Source: Eggerthella sinensis (GTDB lineage: Bacteria; Actinomycetota; Coriobacteriia; Coriobacteriales; Eggerthellaceae). Taken from it: 64,000 nucleotides of DNA. Positions 1 to 15,209 of this stretch are shown piece after piece. The stretch's first letter is position 1. Each line of letters opens with the position of its first letter. The notes under the pieces were generated by a model. The model made no database searches. It was not told the origin of the DNA and saw nothing but the letters and a program-made list of their open reading frames with translations. Both the position numbers and the translations under genes were made by a program. The stretch spans positions 1-64,000 of the forward strand of contig NZ_PPTT01000007.1 in NCBI RefSeq assembly GCF_003339815.1, written 5' to 3'.

Positions 1-28
1 CCCCCCATGCGTCCCGCACCCCCCCCAA

Positions 29-76
29 TTGCGTCCGCGGTAGCGCATGCGTCCGCAAGGTGATACGCGGACGCAA
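29..76. repeat. Perfect 11-bp inverted repeat near window start
   Basis: TTGCGTCCGCG (29-39) is the exact reverse complement of CGCGGACGCAA (66-76), with a 26-nt spacer that itself contains another ATGCGTCCGC copy. The arms are flanked by C-runs and G-runs. No T-run follows on either strand, so a terminator is not clear. No gene is visible in 1-291. Confidence 0.5.
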
Positions 77-113
77 GGGGGAGAGGCGCGGATCCCACAT
101 CCGCATGCGAAAT

Positions 114-263
114 GGCAAAAAATGACGCGATTGCGGGGTTGCGCGGCGTTCCGGCACGATGCGGGGTGACACGACCTGGGGTTATGCGGGCGTGGCTTGC
201 GCGTTCGGGCGCGGAAATGGCTGAAATCGGTCCGCGAACCCCGCAATCGCGTCATTTCTTGCC
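114..263. repeat. Long inverted repeat (27-bp arms, 26/27 identical)
   Basis: The arm at 114-140 and the arm at 237-263 are reverse complements with one mismatch, and the similarity continues outward a few bases with a small gap. The spacer is 96 bp and contains a further partial copy of the arm motif (GCGGAAATGG, near 211-220). It lies downstream of the lactonase-like gene, which is read leftwards and stops at 292. It may act as a transcript-end structure or be a copy of a dispersed intergenic repeat; neither can be decided here. Confidence 0.65.
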
Positions 264-291
264 ACTTCATGCCCGCCATCGCGCGCAGCCC

Positions 292-1344
292 TCACTCCCA
301 TACGACGCACGCAGTTCGCGGCACGTCCGCGTGCGCTTCGCTGCGCGGTTCCCCGGTGAGCGGGTCGAGCTCGAACACGCACGCGTCGTCGCTCGCCACA
401 TTCGCCACCGCCAGCAGCGAGCCTGAGGGGTCAAGCGCGATATGCCGCGGCCCGCGTCCGCCGCTCCCGAAATCCACGCGGCTTTCGACGCGTCCGTCGT
501 CGTCGAGCGCGAACAGCGCGATGCGATCGCTTCCGCGCACCGACACGTACAGGCGTCTTCCATCCGGCGAGAACGCCGGATGCGCGGCGAGCGCCTCTTC
601 CGTCGCGCCCGCAACCGGCAGCAGCTGGCGGTCGACGCATCGCCACCTCGTGCCCGTGCGGTCGAACTCGTAAAAGGCCACGTCGCACGCCAACTCGTCC
701 ACGAGCGCCGCGAGGCGCAGGCGGGGATGGAAGGCCAGCATGCGCGGCCCCGACCCGGGCGGCGTGGCAACCGACGCAACCGGCGGCACCTCGAGCGCGC
801 CCGACGCGTCCGCGCGGTACAGCGCAATCGCGTCGATGCCCAAATCCACGGCCGCCAGCACGTTCGTCCCCGGCACGAAGCGGATCGAATGCACGTGCGC
901 CGAGCGTTGCCGCTCGGGGTGCGCGCTCGATCCCTCGTGATGCACCGCCGGCAGGCCGCCGCTTGGGCGCCCGTCCTGCGTGAGCGTGCAACAGGAAATG
1001 GAGCCGCTCTCGTAGTTCGCGCCGTACAGCCGCCGCCCGTCGACGCTCGCCTCCACGAAGCACGTGCCGGCTTCGGTCGGCTCCCCGCATACGCCGCGGC
1101 AGACGAGCGCTCCGTCGTCGCCTTCCGCGTACACGGCCATGCAGCTGCGGTCGTCAAGCTCGTGAGCGGCGTAAAGACGCCCGTTTCCACAGGTGAGAAA
1201 CGAGGGGTTCGGCACCGAGCCGTCCGCGCGCACAACATGCAGCCGTCGCGCAGCCGCGTCGTAGAGGGCGGTGAAGATGCCCGCGCGGGCCTCGTCGTCG
1301 GTGTACGATCCGATGCGCACGCGCCGCTGTGTCGTATCCGCCAT
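292..1344 (-). CDS. Lactonase-family seven-bladed beta-propeller protein
   Basis: This 350-residue protein has the look of the YbhE/6-phosphogluconolactonase (Pgl) lactonase family: repeated blade segments such as YGANYESGSISC (about 110-121), HVHSIRFVPG (about 150), MLAFHP, HPAFSPDGRRLYVSVRGSD and RHIALDPSGSLLAVAN near the C-terminus. No signal peptide is visible, so it is probably cytoplasmic. Family members hydrolyse 6-phosphogluconolactone or related lactones, but the family is broad and the exact substrate is not shown by the sequence. The ATG at 1344 is preceded by GAGG about nine bases upstream. The gene stands alone and is divergent from the DUF2156 gene. Confidence 0.75.
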   Translation of the reverse strand: MADTTQRRVRIGSYTDDEARAGIFTALYDAAARRLHVVRADGSVPNPSFLTCGNGRLYAAHELDDRSCMAVYAEGDDGALVCRGVCGEPTEAGTCFVEASVDGRRLYGANYESGSISCCTLTQDGRPSGGLPAVHHEGSSAHPERQRSAHVHSIRFVPGTNVLAAVDLGIDAIALYRADASGALEVPPVASVATPPGSGPRMLAFHPRLRLAALVDELACDVAFYEFDRTGTRWRCVDRQLLPVAGATEEALAAHPAFSPDGRRLYVSVRGSDRIALFALDDDGRVESRVDFGSGGRGPRHIALDPSGSLLAVANVASDDACVFELDPLTGEPRSEAHADVPRTACVVWE

Positions 1345-1491
1345 CGAGAAACCTCGCTTTCGTCTATTCCCGAACGGTCGTAGGGCAATCGAGTATCCGC
1401 CGCTCGCGCAGCCGCTCGCGCGCCCGAGACCCCATCGTCACGGTACCGATACGCGACGGTTTCCCCATCGTGCGCCCGCGTAGCCAACTTG

Positions 1492-1500
1492 TGCTATCCT
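1492..1500 (+). promoter_or_regulatory. Probable extended -10 promoter for the DUF2156 gene
   Basis: TGCTATCCT, an extended -10 box (TGn plus a TATAAT-like hexamer), lies 60 bp upstream of the start at 1560. No good -35 is seen. The same TGCTAT core recurs before several other genes in the window. Confidence 0.4.
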
Positions 1501-1559
1501 CATCTGCTGTCGCGCACGCGACGCTCAAACACGCACCCTATCGAGCGGACCAAAGCCCC

Positions 1560-2462
1560 ATGGAATTCAGATCGCTGCACCTCGAAGACAAAGCCGCCAT
1601 CAACGACATCTTGCTGCCGCTCGGCCGCAACGATTCCGCGCTCGGCTTCGCCAACCTCTACTCGCTCGAGGAGAAGTACGGGACGCAGATCTGCCTTGAG
1701 GACGGCGTGCTGTTCGTGCGGCAGCGCGACCGCATCCCGGGCGCCGTGGCGCACTACCCGCCGCTCGGCACGCAGGACATCGCCCGCGACGTGCGGAAGC
1801 TCATGCGCGAAGCGGAGGCTGCGGAACACGAGCTGCGCCTCGTCGGCCTGTCGAGCGACGAGCAAGAGCGTCTCGACGCCGCGCTGCCCGGCGTGTTCGC
1901 CTTCTCGTCGGACCGCAACTTCGCGGACTACCTCTACCTTACCAAAACCATCGCCGCCTACGAGGGCCCCGGTTTGGCGAAGAAGCGCCGCGAGACGAAC
2001 AAGTTCTTCCAGCTGTACGGACGCGTCGCCGCCTTCGAGCCCATCACGCTCGATGCGATGGACGAACTGCGCGCCTACCAGCAGGTTTGGTTCGAGACGA
2101 GCCGTCGCCGCGGCACGGACGAGCATCCGCTCGAGCTCGAGCATCGCAAGATCCTGCTCGACATGGACCACTTCCAGGAGCTCGACCTCGAGGGCATCCT
2201 CCTGCGCATCGGCGACGCCGTCGAGGGCTACGCGTACGGCAGCGTGCTGCCCGGCGGCGCGTTCGACGTCATGGTGCTGAAGGGCAACCTGAGCTATCGC
2301 TTCGTATGGCGCGCATTGCTGCGCGAACTGGCCCGATACTGCACGGGCAAGGCAGACTACCTCAACCTCGAAGAGGACCTCGGCCTGCCCGGCCTGCGCG
2401 AGAACAAGATGAGCTACCAACCCTGCGCCCTCATGGAAAAGTACCAAGGGCGGCTGCGATAG
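1560..2462 (+). CDS. DUF2156 (phosphatidylglycerol lysyltransferase C-terminal-like) protein
   Basis: A 300-residue soluble protein of the DUF2156 type, the tandem GNAT-fold domain that forms the catalytic C-terminal part of MprF aminoacyl-phosphatidylglycerol synthases. Visible segments include ALGFANLYSLEEKYG (about 22-36), LAKKRRETNKFF (about 140) and the final LNLEEDLGLPGLRENKMSY, which is the typical GNAT closing motif of this family. It lacks the membrane flippase half of MprF; two separate flippase-like proteins are encoded further on (29951-34051). Likely role is transfer of an acyl or aminoacyl group, but no substrate can be given. The ATG at 1560 fits the start of homology; the frame is open further upstream but without coding character. 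A strong hairpin follows the stop. Confidence 0.75.
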   Translation: MEFRSLHLEDKAAINDILLPLGRNDSALGFANLYSLEEKYGTQICLEDGVLFVRQRDRIPGAVAHYPPLGTQDIARDVRKLMREAEAAEHELRLVGLSSDEQERLDAALPGVFAFSSDRNFADYLYLTKTIAAYEGPGLAKKRRETNKFFQLYGRVAAFEPITLDAMDELRAYQQVWFETSRRRGTDEHPLELEHRKILLDMDHFQELDLEGILLRIGDAVEGYAYGSVLPGGAFDVMVLKGNLSYRFVWRALLRELARYCTGKADYLNLEEDLGLPGLRENKMSYQPCALMEKYQGRLR

Positions 2463-2475
2463 CCGCCCTGAACGT

Positions 2476-2506
2476 GCGAACGCCCCGGCAAAACCGGGGC
2501 GTTCGC
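2476..2506. terminator. Strong hairpin between convergent genes
   Basis: GCGAACGCCCCGG (2476-2488) pairs perfectly with CCGGGGCGTTCGC (2494-2506) around a five-base loop. It lies between the stop of the DUF2156 gene and the stop of the leftward surface-protein gene, so it can serve both. It has no clear U-tract. Confidence 0.7.
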
Positions 2507-2538
2507 GTCAAGCAGGGGGAGCGGGAGGGTCGCTCGCG

Positions 2539-4107
2539 CTACTTGATGATGCGGCGGGTGGTCAGCGCGGCGCCGGCGATCACGGCCACGCCCGCTGCGG
2601 TGAGGGCCACGCCGAGCGGCCCACGCAGGGTGTCGTCGCCGGTTTTGGTGAGGCTCGACGTCTTGGACGTGCCCTGCTGCTCGTTGTCGGAAGCGGTGGT
2701 GTTCTCCGGCGTGGGCAGGTCGCGCGGCTGCTGCGTGGTGGTTGACGTGGGCTCCTCGAGGGTGGTGGTCGTCTCGTCAACCACTTCCTTCTTGGGCTCT
2801 TCGGTCTTGTTGGACGTGTCGATGGTGCCATCGATGGGCGGCGTCACGGTTTCGTCCTTCTTGTTGTCGTCGGGCGTCTCCGTGGGCTCGGTCGGCTTCG
2901 GCGTTTCGGTCGCGTCGTTCTGGTCGCCCGAATCCGAGCCGTCAAGGCCGCCGTTGCTCGCAGGCGGAAGGGCGTTGTCGGTGCCGTCATCCGGGTCGTC
3001 GGTGCCGTTCGTCGGCGGCGTCACCTCGGGGTCCTGGGGCTTCTCCGTCGGTTTCTCAACGGGCTTCTCCGTCGGCTCCTCGGTCTCGTCGTCTCCCGAA
3101 TCATCGGGCTCGTCGGCCGGAGGGGTCGTGTCAACAGCCGGCGGCGTCACCGCGGGCTTGTTCGCCAAATAGGCGAGGCACGTGTCCTTCTCCTGTTTGT
3201 AGCGGTTCTGCCAGCCCTCATGATACAGAGGCTGCCCCGCGTAAAACTCGCCGACATGGGCCACCACGTAATCGCACAGCGTGGTGACGAACTCCTCGTC
3301 GGTCATATCGTTCGTCAGGCCCGCGCCCTTGAAGTCGTAGCTGGTGTAGTACGTCCCGTCCACGTAACCGTCGGACCAGCCGCCCACGAACTTGTGCCAT
3401 CCCGACGTGCCGAACAGGTTGGCCAGACCCCAGCAGAGGCCCTTCACGCAGTCGGCGCGGTTCGAGATGTCGATGCCGCGGCTTGCCAGGTACGACTCGG
3501 CGGGCAGGTAATAAGAGTTGTACGCGTAGCTGTCCTGCAGCGCGGAGAACTCTTCGGAATCCGCGTTGTACGCCGCATGCCACGAGTCGTTGAGCTGCTG
3601 CCCGGTGCTCGTCAGCTTGCCGGCATCCCAATCGTACAGGTCGCCCGAGATATCGGCGTCGACCACCCATCCGAACATCGAGTACTTCACCGGGTCGTAG
3701 TTGTAGCACGCCACGATGAAGCTCTTGAGCGAGTAGCGGTTGTCGAACTGGTAATAGCCCATGGCGTGGTAGCTGTCGCCCCACGAAAGTCCCTGGTCGT
3801 AGTTCTGGTTGCTTTCGTACCGGGCGAAATACTTCATCTCGTCGCTCAGCGACACGGGCTGAAGCGACGACGACAGCGGGGAAGCGAACGAGCGCGCCAT
3901 GAGCGGGCTTGCCGCCTCGGAGTAGAAGTCGGCCTTGTCGTAGCCGTCCGGTTTGGCCGCGTCGCCCGAGGGCGCCGCGTCGGCGGTGTTCGACGTCGTG
4001 TCGTCGGCGGGGGATTCTTCGGCGAAGGCCGCGCCCGGCAACAAGCCGCACGCGAGCGAGAGCGAAACGCCCAAGGCAAGCGCCTTCGGCGTGGTGGACT
4101 GTCCCAT
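2539..4107 (-). CDS. Secreted, sortase-anchored surface protein with LTKTG signal
   Basis: This 522-residue protein starts with a signal peptide (hydrophobic LGVSLSLACGLLPGAAFA, cut probably after AFA, about residue 29). Residues about 85-310 form an aromatic-rich globular domain with DEMKYFARYESNQNYDQG and GYYQFDNRYSLKSF; the Glu followed by a G-Y-x-Q-F element recalls lysozyme-like / VgrG-related domains, which is only a weak resemblance. Residues about 320-480 are a Pro/Thr/Glu/Asp-rich stalk. The C-terminus has LTKTGD at 486-491, a hydrophobic segment and TTRRIIK, the layout of an LPXTG sorting signal with Thr in place of Pro. A perfect AAGGAGG precedes the ATG. It probably sits covalently on the cell wall; function unknown. 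Confidence 0.8.
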   Translation of the reverse strand: MGQSTTPKALALGVSLSLACGLLPGAAFAEESPADDTTSNTADAAPSGDAAKPDGYDKADFYSEAASPLMARSFASPLSSSLQPVSLSDEMKYFARYESNQNYDQGLSWGDSYHAMGYYQFDNRYSLKSFIVACYNYDPVKYSMFGWVVDADISGDLYDWDAGKLTSTGQQLNDSWHAAYNADSEEFSALQDSYAYNSYYLPAESYLASRGIDISNRADCVKGLCWGLANLFGTSGWHKFVGGWSDGYVDGTYYTSYDFKGAGLTNDMTDEEFVTTLCDYVVAHVGEFYAGQPLYHEGWQNRYKQEKDTCLAYLANKPAVTPPAVDTTPPADEPDDSGDDETEEPTEKPVEKPTEKPQDPEVTPPTNGTDDPDDGTDNALPPASNGGLDGSDSGDQNDATETPKPTEPTETPDDNKKDETVTPPIDGTIDTSNKTEEPKKEVVDETTTTLEEPTSTTTQQPRDLPTPENTTASDNEQQGTSKTSSLTKTGDDTLRGPLGVALTAAGVAVIAGAALTTRRIIK

Positions 4108-4127
4108 AAGGACCTCCTTGTTCTGCG

Positions 4128-4157
4128 AGTATACTGCGTTTCAAATACGTTTGTAGA
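4128..4157 (-). promoter_or_regulatory. Probable promoter of the surface-protein gene
   Basis: On the minus strand, TATACT (4133-4128) is preceded at 18 bp by TCTACA (4157-4152). It lies about 20 bp upstream of the start codon. Confidence 0.45.
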
Positions 4158-4389
4158 GTGTTTGCCCGCCCGCAGGCGCGCAGGAACTCTATTTTCCACA
4201 CCGTCCACGCACCCGCAGCTGAGAAGCGCGGAATTCCACAGCGTCATGACGAACAAAACAAAAGTCCATCGCTGGGAATTATGACAATTCAGCTCCGGAT
4301 TGAGCGGTGAATCCAAAAAATCACCGATGCATTCTCCCAGATAAATGCCGTAATCAACAAAGAATTTCCACAGTTCGTAAAAATTTTTC

Positions 4390-4418
4390 TTGACACGGCT
4401 TGACCCCACCATTACTTT
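4390..4418 (+). promoter_or_regulatory. Sigma-70-type promoter of rpoBC
   Basis: TTGACA (4390-4395), 17-bp spacer, TACTTT (4413-4418). Transcription would begin near 4425, some 50 bp before the GTG of rpoB. The remainder of the 367-bp gap between the surface-protein gene and rpoB (4158-4389) is AT-richer than its surroundings and holds only a small inverted repeat (CGGTGA/TCACCG around 4304-4325). Confidence 0.65.
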
Positions 4419-4474
4419 TAGAACTTGCGACTTTTTCGCAGAAATGCGGGTGCACATGAAGGAGGAAAAGCCTC

Positions 4475-12430
<7,956 letters not shown>

Positions 12431-12438
12431 AAGCACGA

Positions 12439-12471
12439 GGGGGCGCGCCGAGCGCGCCCCCTTTTCTCTTT
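12439..12471 (+). terminator. Rho-independent terminator of rpoBC
   Basis: GGGGGCGCGC (12439-12448), loop CGA, GCGCGCCCCC (12452-12461), then TTTTCTCTTTCT. Confidence 0.9.
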
Positions 12472-12559
12472 CTCCCTTTATCCTGCGACGACGTTGCACC
12501 TCTGAGATTCGCACGGCGTTCTGCCGTCGCACGGGGGAGACTCAGCAGAAAGGCCTCCC

Positions 12560-13060
12560 ATGTCGAACAAAACCTTCATTCCCGCAGGCGAAACGCCTCC
12601 GGCCTCCCAGATCGGAGCCACGCTCGAGGCGCTTGCGGGCACCATCGCCGCCCGCCGCGAAGCGGGGGAGGAGAGCTACACGCACCGCCTGCTCACCGCG
12701 TCGCCCGACGACGTGCTGAAGAAGCTCATGGAGGAATCGGGCGAAGTGGCGCTTGCGGCGAAGGACGTGGAGTCATGGGCGACGTCGTCGCTGGCGGCTG
12801 CGCTCGCCTTCGAGGACGGCCGCGGCAACGACGTCGAGCTCGAGGAGCTGGCCGTGGAGCTGCCGCCCGAGTATTCCGAAGCGGTTGACCATCTGCGTTA
12901 CGAGGCGGCCGACGTGGTGTACCACCTGCTCGTCGTGCTCGAGCGCTACGGAGTGGGTCTCGACGAGTTCGCCGCCGAGCTCAACAACAGAATGACGGAC
13001 GAAGAGCGCCCGCAAGGCGCCGTCCGCCTGCACGAAAACCAGGTGAATCGGGGTAAGTAA
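12560..13060 (+). CDS. hisE: Phosphoribosyl-ATP pyrophosphatase with an internal insertion
   Basis: A 166-residue MazG-fold protein of the HisE type, which hydrolyses phosphoribosyl-ATP to phosphoribosyl-AMP in histidine synthesis. The two metal-binding helices are seen in KKLMEESGEVALAAKD (54-69) and YEAADVVYHLLVVLERYG (about 114-131). Usual HisE proteins have about 90-110 residues; here about 40 acidic residues (about 71-110) are inserted between the two helices and there is a short N-terminal addition. No other his gene is adjacent; the gene is followed one base later by glmM and is probably transcribed with it. A different MazG-like nucleotide pyrophosphatase role cannot be excluded. Confidence 0.85.
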   Translation: MSNKTFIPAGETPPASQIGATLEALAGTIAARREAGEESYTHRLLTASPDDVLKKLMEESGEVALAAKDVESWATSSLAAALAFEDGRGNDVELEELAVELPPEYSEAVDHLRYEAADVVYHLLVVLERYGVGLDEFAAELNNRMTDEERPQGAVRLHENQVNRGK

Positions 13061-13061
13061 T

Positions 13062-14396
13062 ATGGCACGACTTTTTGGGACGGATGGGGTTCGCGGGATC
13101 GCGAACAAGGAGCTCACCTGCGAGACGGCCTTCAAGCTGGGCCAAGCCGCGGTGGCGTTCCAGGGGAAGACCATCCTCATCGGCAAGGACACGCGCCTGT
13201 CCGGCGACATGCTGGAGGCCGCCGTGTCGGCCGGCATCATGTCCATGGGCGGCACGGCGCTGCAGGCCGGCATCATTCCGACGCCCGCCATCGCACTGCT
13301 CGTGCGCGAGCTGCACTGCGACGGCGGCATCGTCATCTCCGCTTCGCACAACCCGCCCGAGTACAACGGCATCAAGCTGTTCGACGGCCGGGGCTTCAAG
13401 CTGCCCGACGCCGTCGAGGACGAGATCGAGGCGTTCGTGGCCGCGGGCGGCCCGCCGGCCGAGGCCCTGCCCAACGGCGACGAGGTGGGCGTGGCGCTGC
13501 CGGTGGAGGACGCCTGCGAGCTCTACATCGCGCACGCCGTGTCCACGGTGGCGAACGAGGGCATCGACTTCAAGGGCCTCAAGGTGGCCCTCGACGTGGG
13601 GCACGGCGCATCGTGCATGACGAGCGCCGAGGCGCTGCGCCGTCTGGGCGCCGACGTCACCGTGGTGAACGAGGACTTCGACGGCACCGACATCAACGTC
13701 AAGTGCGGGTCCACCCACCTCGAGCCGCTTCGCCAGCTCGTGGCCGAGATCGGCGCCGACGTGGGCATCGCGCACGACGGCGATGCCGACCGCGTCATGC
13801 TCATGGATGCGCGCGGCAACGAGATCGACGGCGACGTGATGGAGGCCGTGTGCGCCATCGACCTGCACAAGCGCGGTAAGCTGTCCGGCGGCACCGCCGT
13901 GTCCACCGTCATGTGCAACCTGGGGCTCGCCCATGCCATGCGCGACGCGGGCATCGAGCTCATCCAGACGAAGGTGGGCGACCGCTACGTGCTCGAGGCC
14001 ATGCGCGAAGGGGGCTTCATCCTCGGTGGCGAGCAGAGCGGCCACATGATCTTCCTCGAGCACAACTCCACGGGCGACGGCCTGGTGACGGCGCTCCAGT
14101 TCCTCGCCGCGTGCCAGCGCGTGGGAACGTCCATCGAGGAGGCAACGTCGGTGATGACGCGCTTCCCGCAGACGCTCATCAACGTGAAGGTGCACGATAA
14201 GCACGCCGTGGACGGCAACGCCGCCGTCGAGGCGGCCGTCGCTGCGGCCGAGGCCGAGCTCGGCGAAGACGGCCGCGTGCTCCTGCGCCCGAGCGGCACC
14301 GAGCCCGTCGTGCGCGTCATGGTGGAAGCCGCCGACGCCGCCGAGGCCGATCGTCACGCGCAGGCCATCGCCGATGTCGTGGCGCGCGAGGTCTAG
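13062..14396 (+). CDS. glmM: Phosphoglucosamine mutase
   Basis: This 444-residue enzyme interconverts glucosamine-6-phosphate and glucosamine-1-phosphate, feeding UDP-GlcNAc and peptidoglycan synthesis. Visible landmarks are FGTDGVRGIAN at the N-terminus, the phosphoserine loop ISASHNPPEYNG with Ser95 as the phosphorylated residue, the metal-binding loop DGDADRV (Asp239, Asp241, Asp243), the sugar loop GGEQSGH and the phosphate-binding RPSGTEPVVRVM near the C-terminus. Length is normal. It starts one base after the hisE stop, so the two are likely an operon. The facing gene (14411, minus) is only 14 bases beyond its stop. Confidence 0.96.
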   Translation: MARLFGTDGVRGIANKELTCETAFKLGQAAVAFQGKTILIGKDTRLSGDMLEAAVSAGIMSMGGTALQAGIIPTPAIALLVRELHCDGGIVISASHNPPEYNGIKLFDGRGFKLPDAVEDEIEAFVAAGGPPAEALPNGDEVGVALPVEDACELYIAHAVSTVANEGIDFKGLKVALDVGHGASCMTSAEALRRLGADVTVVNEDFDGTDINVKCGSTHLEPLRQLVAEIGADVGIAHDGDADRVMLMDARGNEIDGDVMEAVCAIDLHKRGKLSGGTAVSTVMCNLGLAHAMRDAGIELIQTKVGDRYVLEAMREGGFILGGEQSGHMIFLEHNSTGDGLVTALQFLAACQRVGTSIEEATSVMTRFPQTLINVKVHDKHAVDGNAAVEAAVAAAEAELGEDGRVLLRPSGTEPVVRVMVEAADAAEADRHAQAIADVVAREV

Positions 14397-14410
14397 CGGG
14401 TACTCAGCAC

Positions 14411-14869
14411 CTACTCCGCGACAAGCGCGGATGCACTGCCAACGGCGGTCTCGAGGTCTTCGGACAGCGGGGCCGCCGTTTGCATGCGGGCCGCGTCGTG
14501 CATGCGCCGAACGTTCCAGAACGTGGCCGCCAGGCAGATGAGCACGTACACGAGCGTGATGGACGCCTTTGCGCCGCCCCATGCCGGCAGCGCCCCCGTC
14601 TTGCTGATGAGCGTGTAGAGCATGATGCCGAGGAAGGGCAGCAGCATCGCGTATTCCATCATGAAGTAGCGTTTCAGGTCGAAGCCGCGTGCGCGCAGCG
14701 TGCGCTTGCTCGCAACGAACAGCGCAATCCCGCCGTGCATGGCAACGAGCACCACGAAGAACCACGGCTTTTCGAGAAACTGCATGGCCGTCAAACATCC
14801 GAACGTCACCATCCCCGCCCCGCAAAACAACGCAAGGCCGGTGGTGGACGGTGCTGTGGGGTTGCTCAT
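14411..14869 (-). CDS. Small four-helix membrane protein, unknown function
   Basis: A 152-residue integral membrane protein with about four hydrophobic segments: LALFCGAGMVTFGCLTAM, FFVVLVAMHGGIALFVA, YAMLLPFLGIMLYTLI and ITLVYVLICLAATFW. The loop between helices 2 and 3 is basic. I do not recognise the family. The start is taken at 14869 because AAGGGAG stands about eight bases upstream; the frame is open to another ATG at 14905, which has no ribosome binding site. It is convergent with glmM and stands alone. Confidence 0.6.
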   Translation of the reverse strand: MSNPTAPSTTGLALFCGAGMVTFGCLTAMQFLEKPWFFVVLVAMHGGIALFVASKRTLRARGFDLKRYFMMEYAMLLPFLGIMLYTLISKTGALPAWGGAKASITLVYVLICLAATFWNVRRMHDAARMQTAAPLSEDLETAVGSASALVAE

Positions 14870-15209
14870 GGCGATCTCCCTTAGGGGTGCGGCGGATGGA
14901 GTCATTTTGTTACCCTCGACATACTATCCGATATCCGCGCTGAAGGGGAGAGGGAAGTGCGGCTCCGCCCTGAATTCGCGGGTTTTCCGCAGGGCCGTGC
15001 CGTACGCGTAACCAAAGGCGAAGGGGACGGCAACGGATGGGGGAGCGCTGTTGCCGCATGCGGGGTTCCATGAGATCGTAGGGGTGCGACAGGGACGCGG
15101 CCACGACACGCTCGCCGGTCGACCGCGACGACGCCGGACTGCGCTTCTGCCGCATCATCGCATGCAAACGGCCCCCGATTCCGTGAGGAACCGGGGGCCG
15201 TTATCGTGT
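14870..15209. other. Intergenic stretch without a recognisable gene
   Basis: 340 bp between the small membrane-protein gene and ppk1, both read leftwards. It must hold the promoter of the former. At its right end AACGGCCCCCG (15167-15177) pairs with CGGGGGCCGTT (15192-15202), a strong hairpin just past the ppk1 stop that probably ends that transcript although no U-tract follows. I see no coding signal in the rest. Confidence 0.5.
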
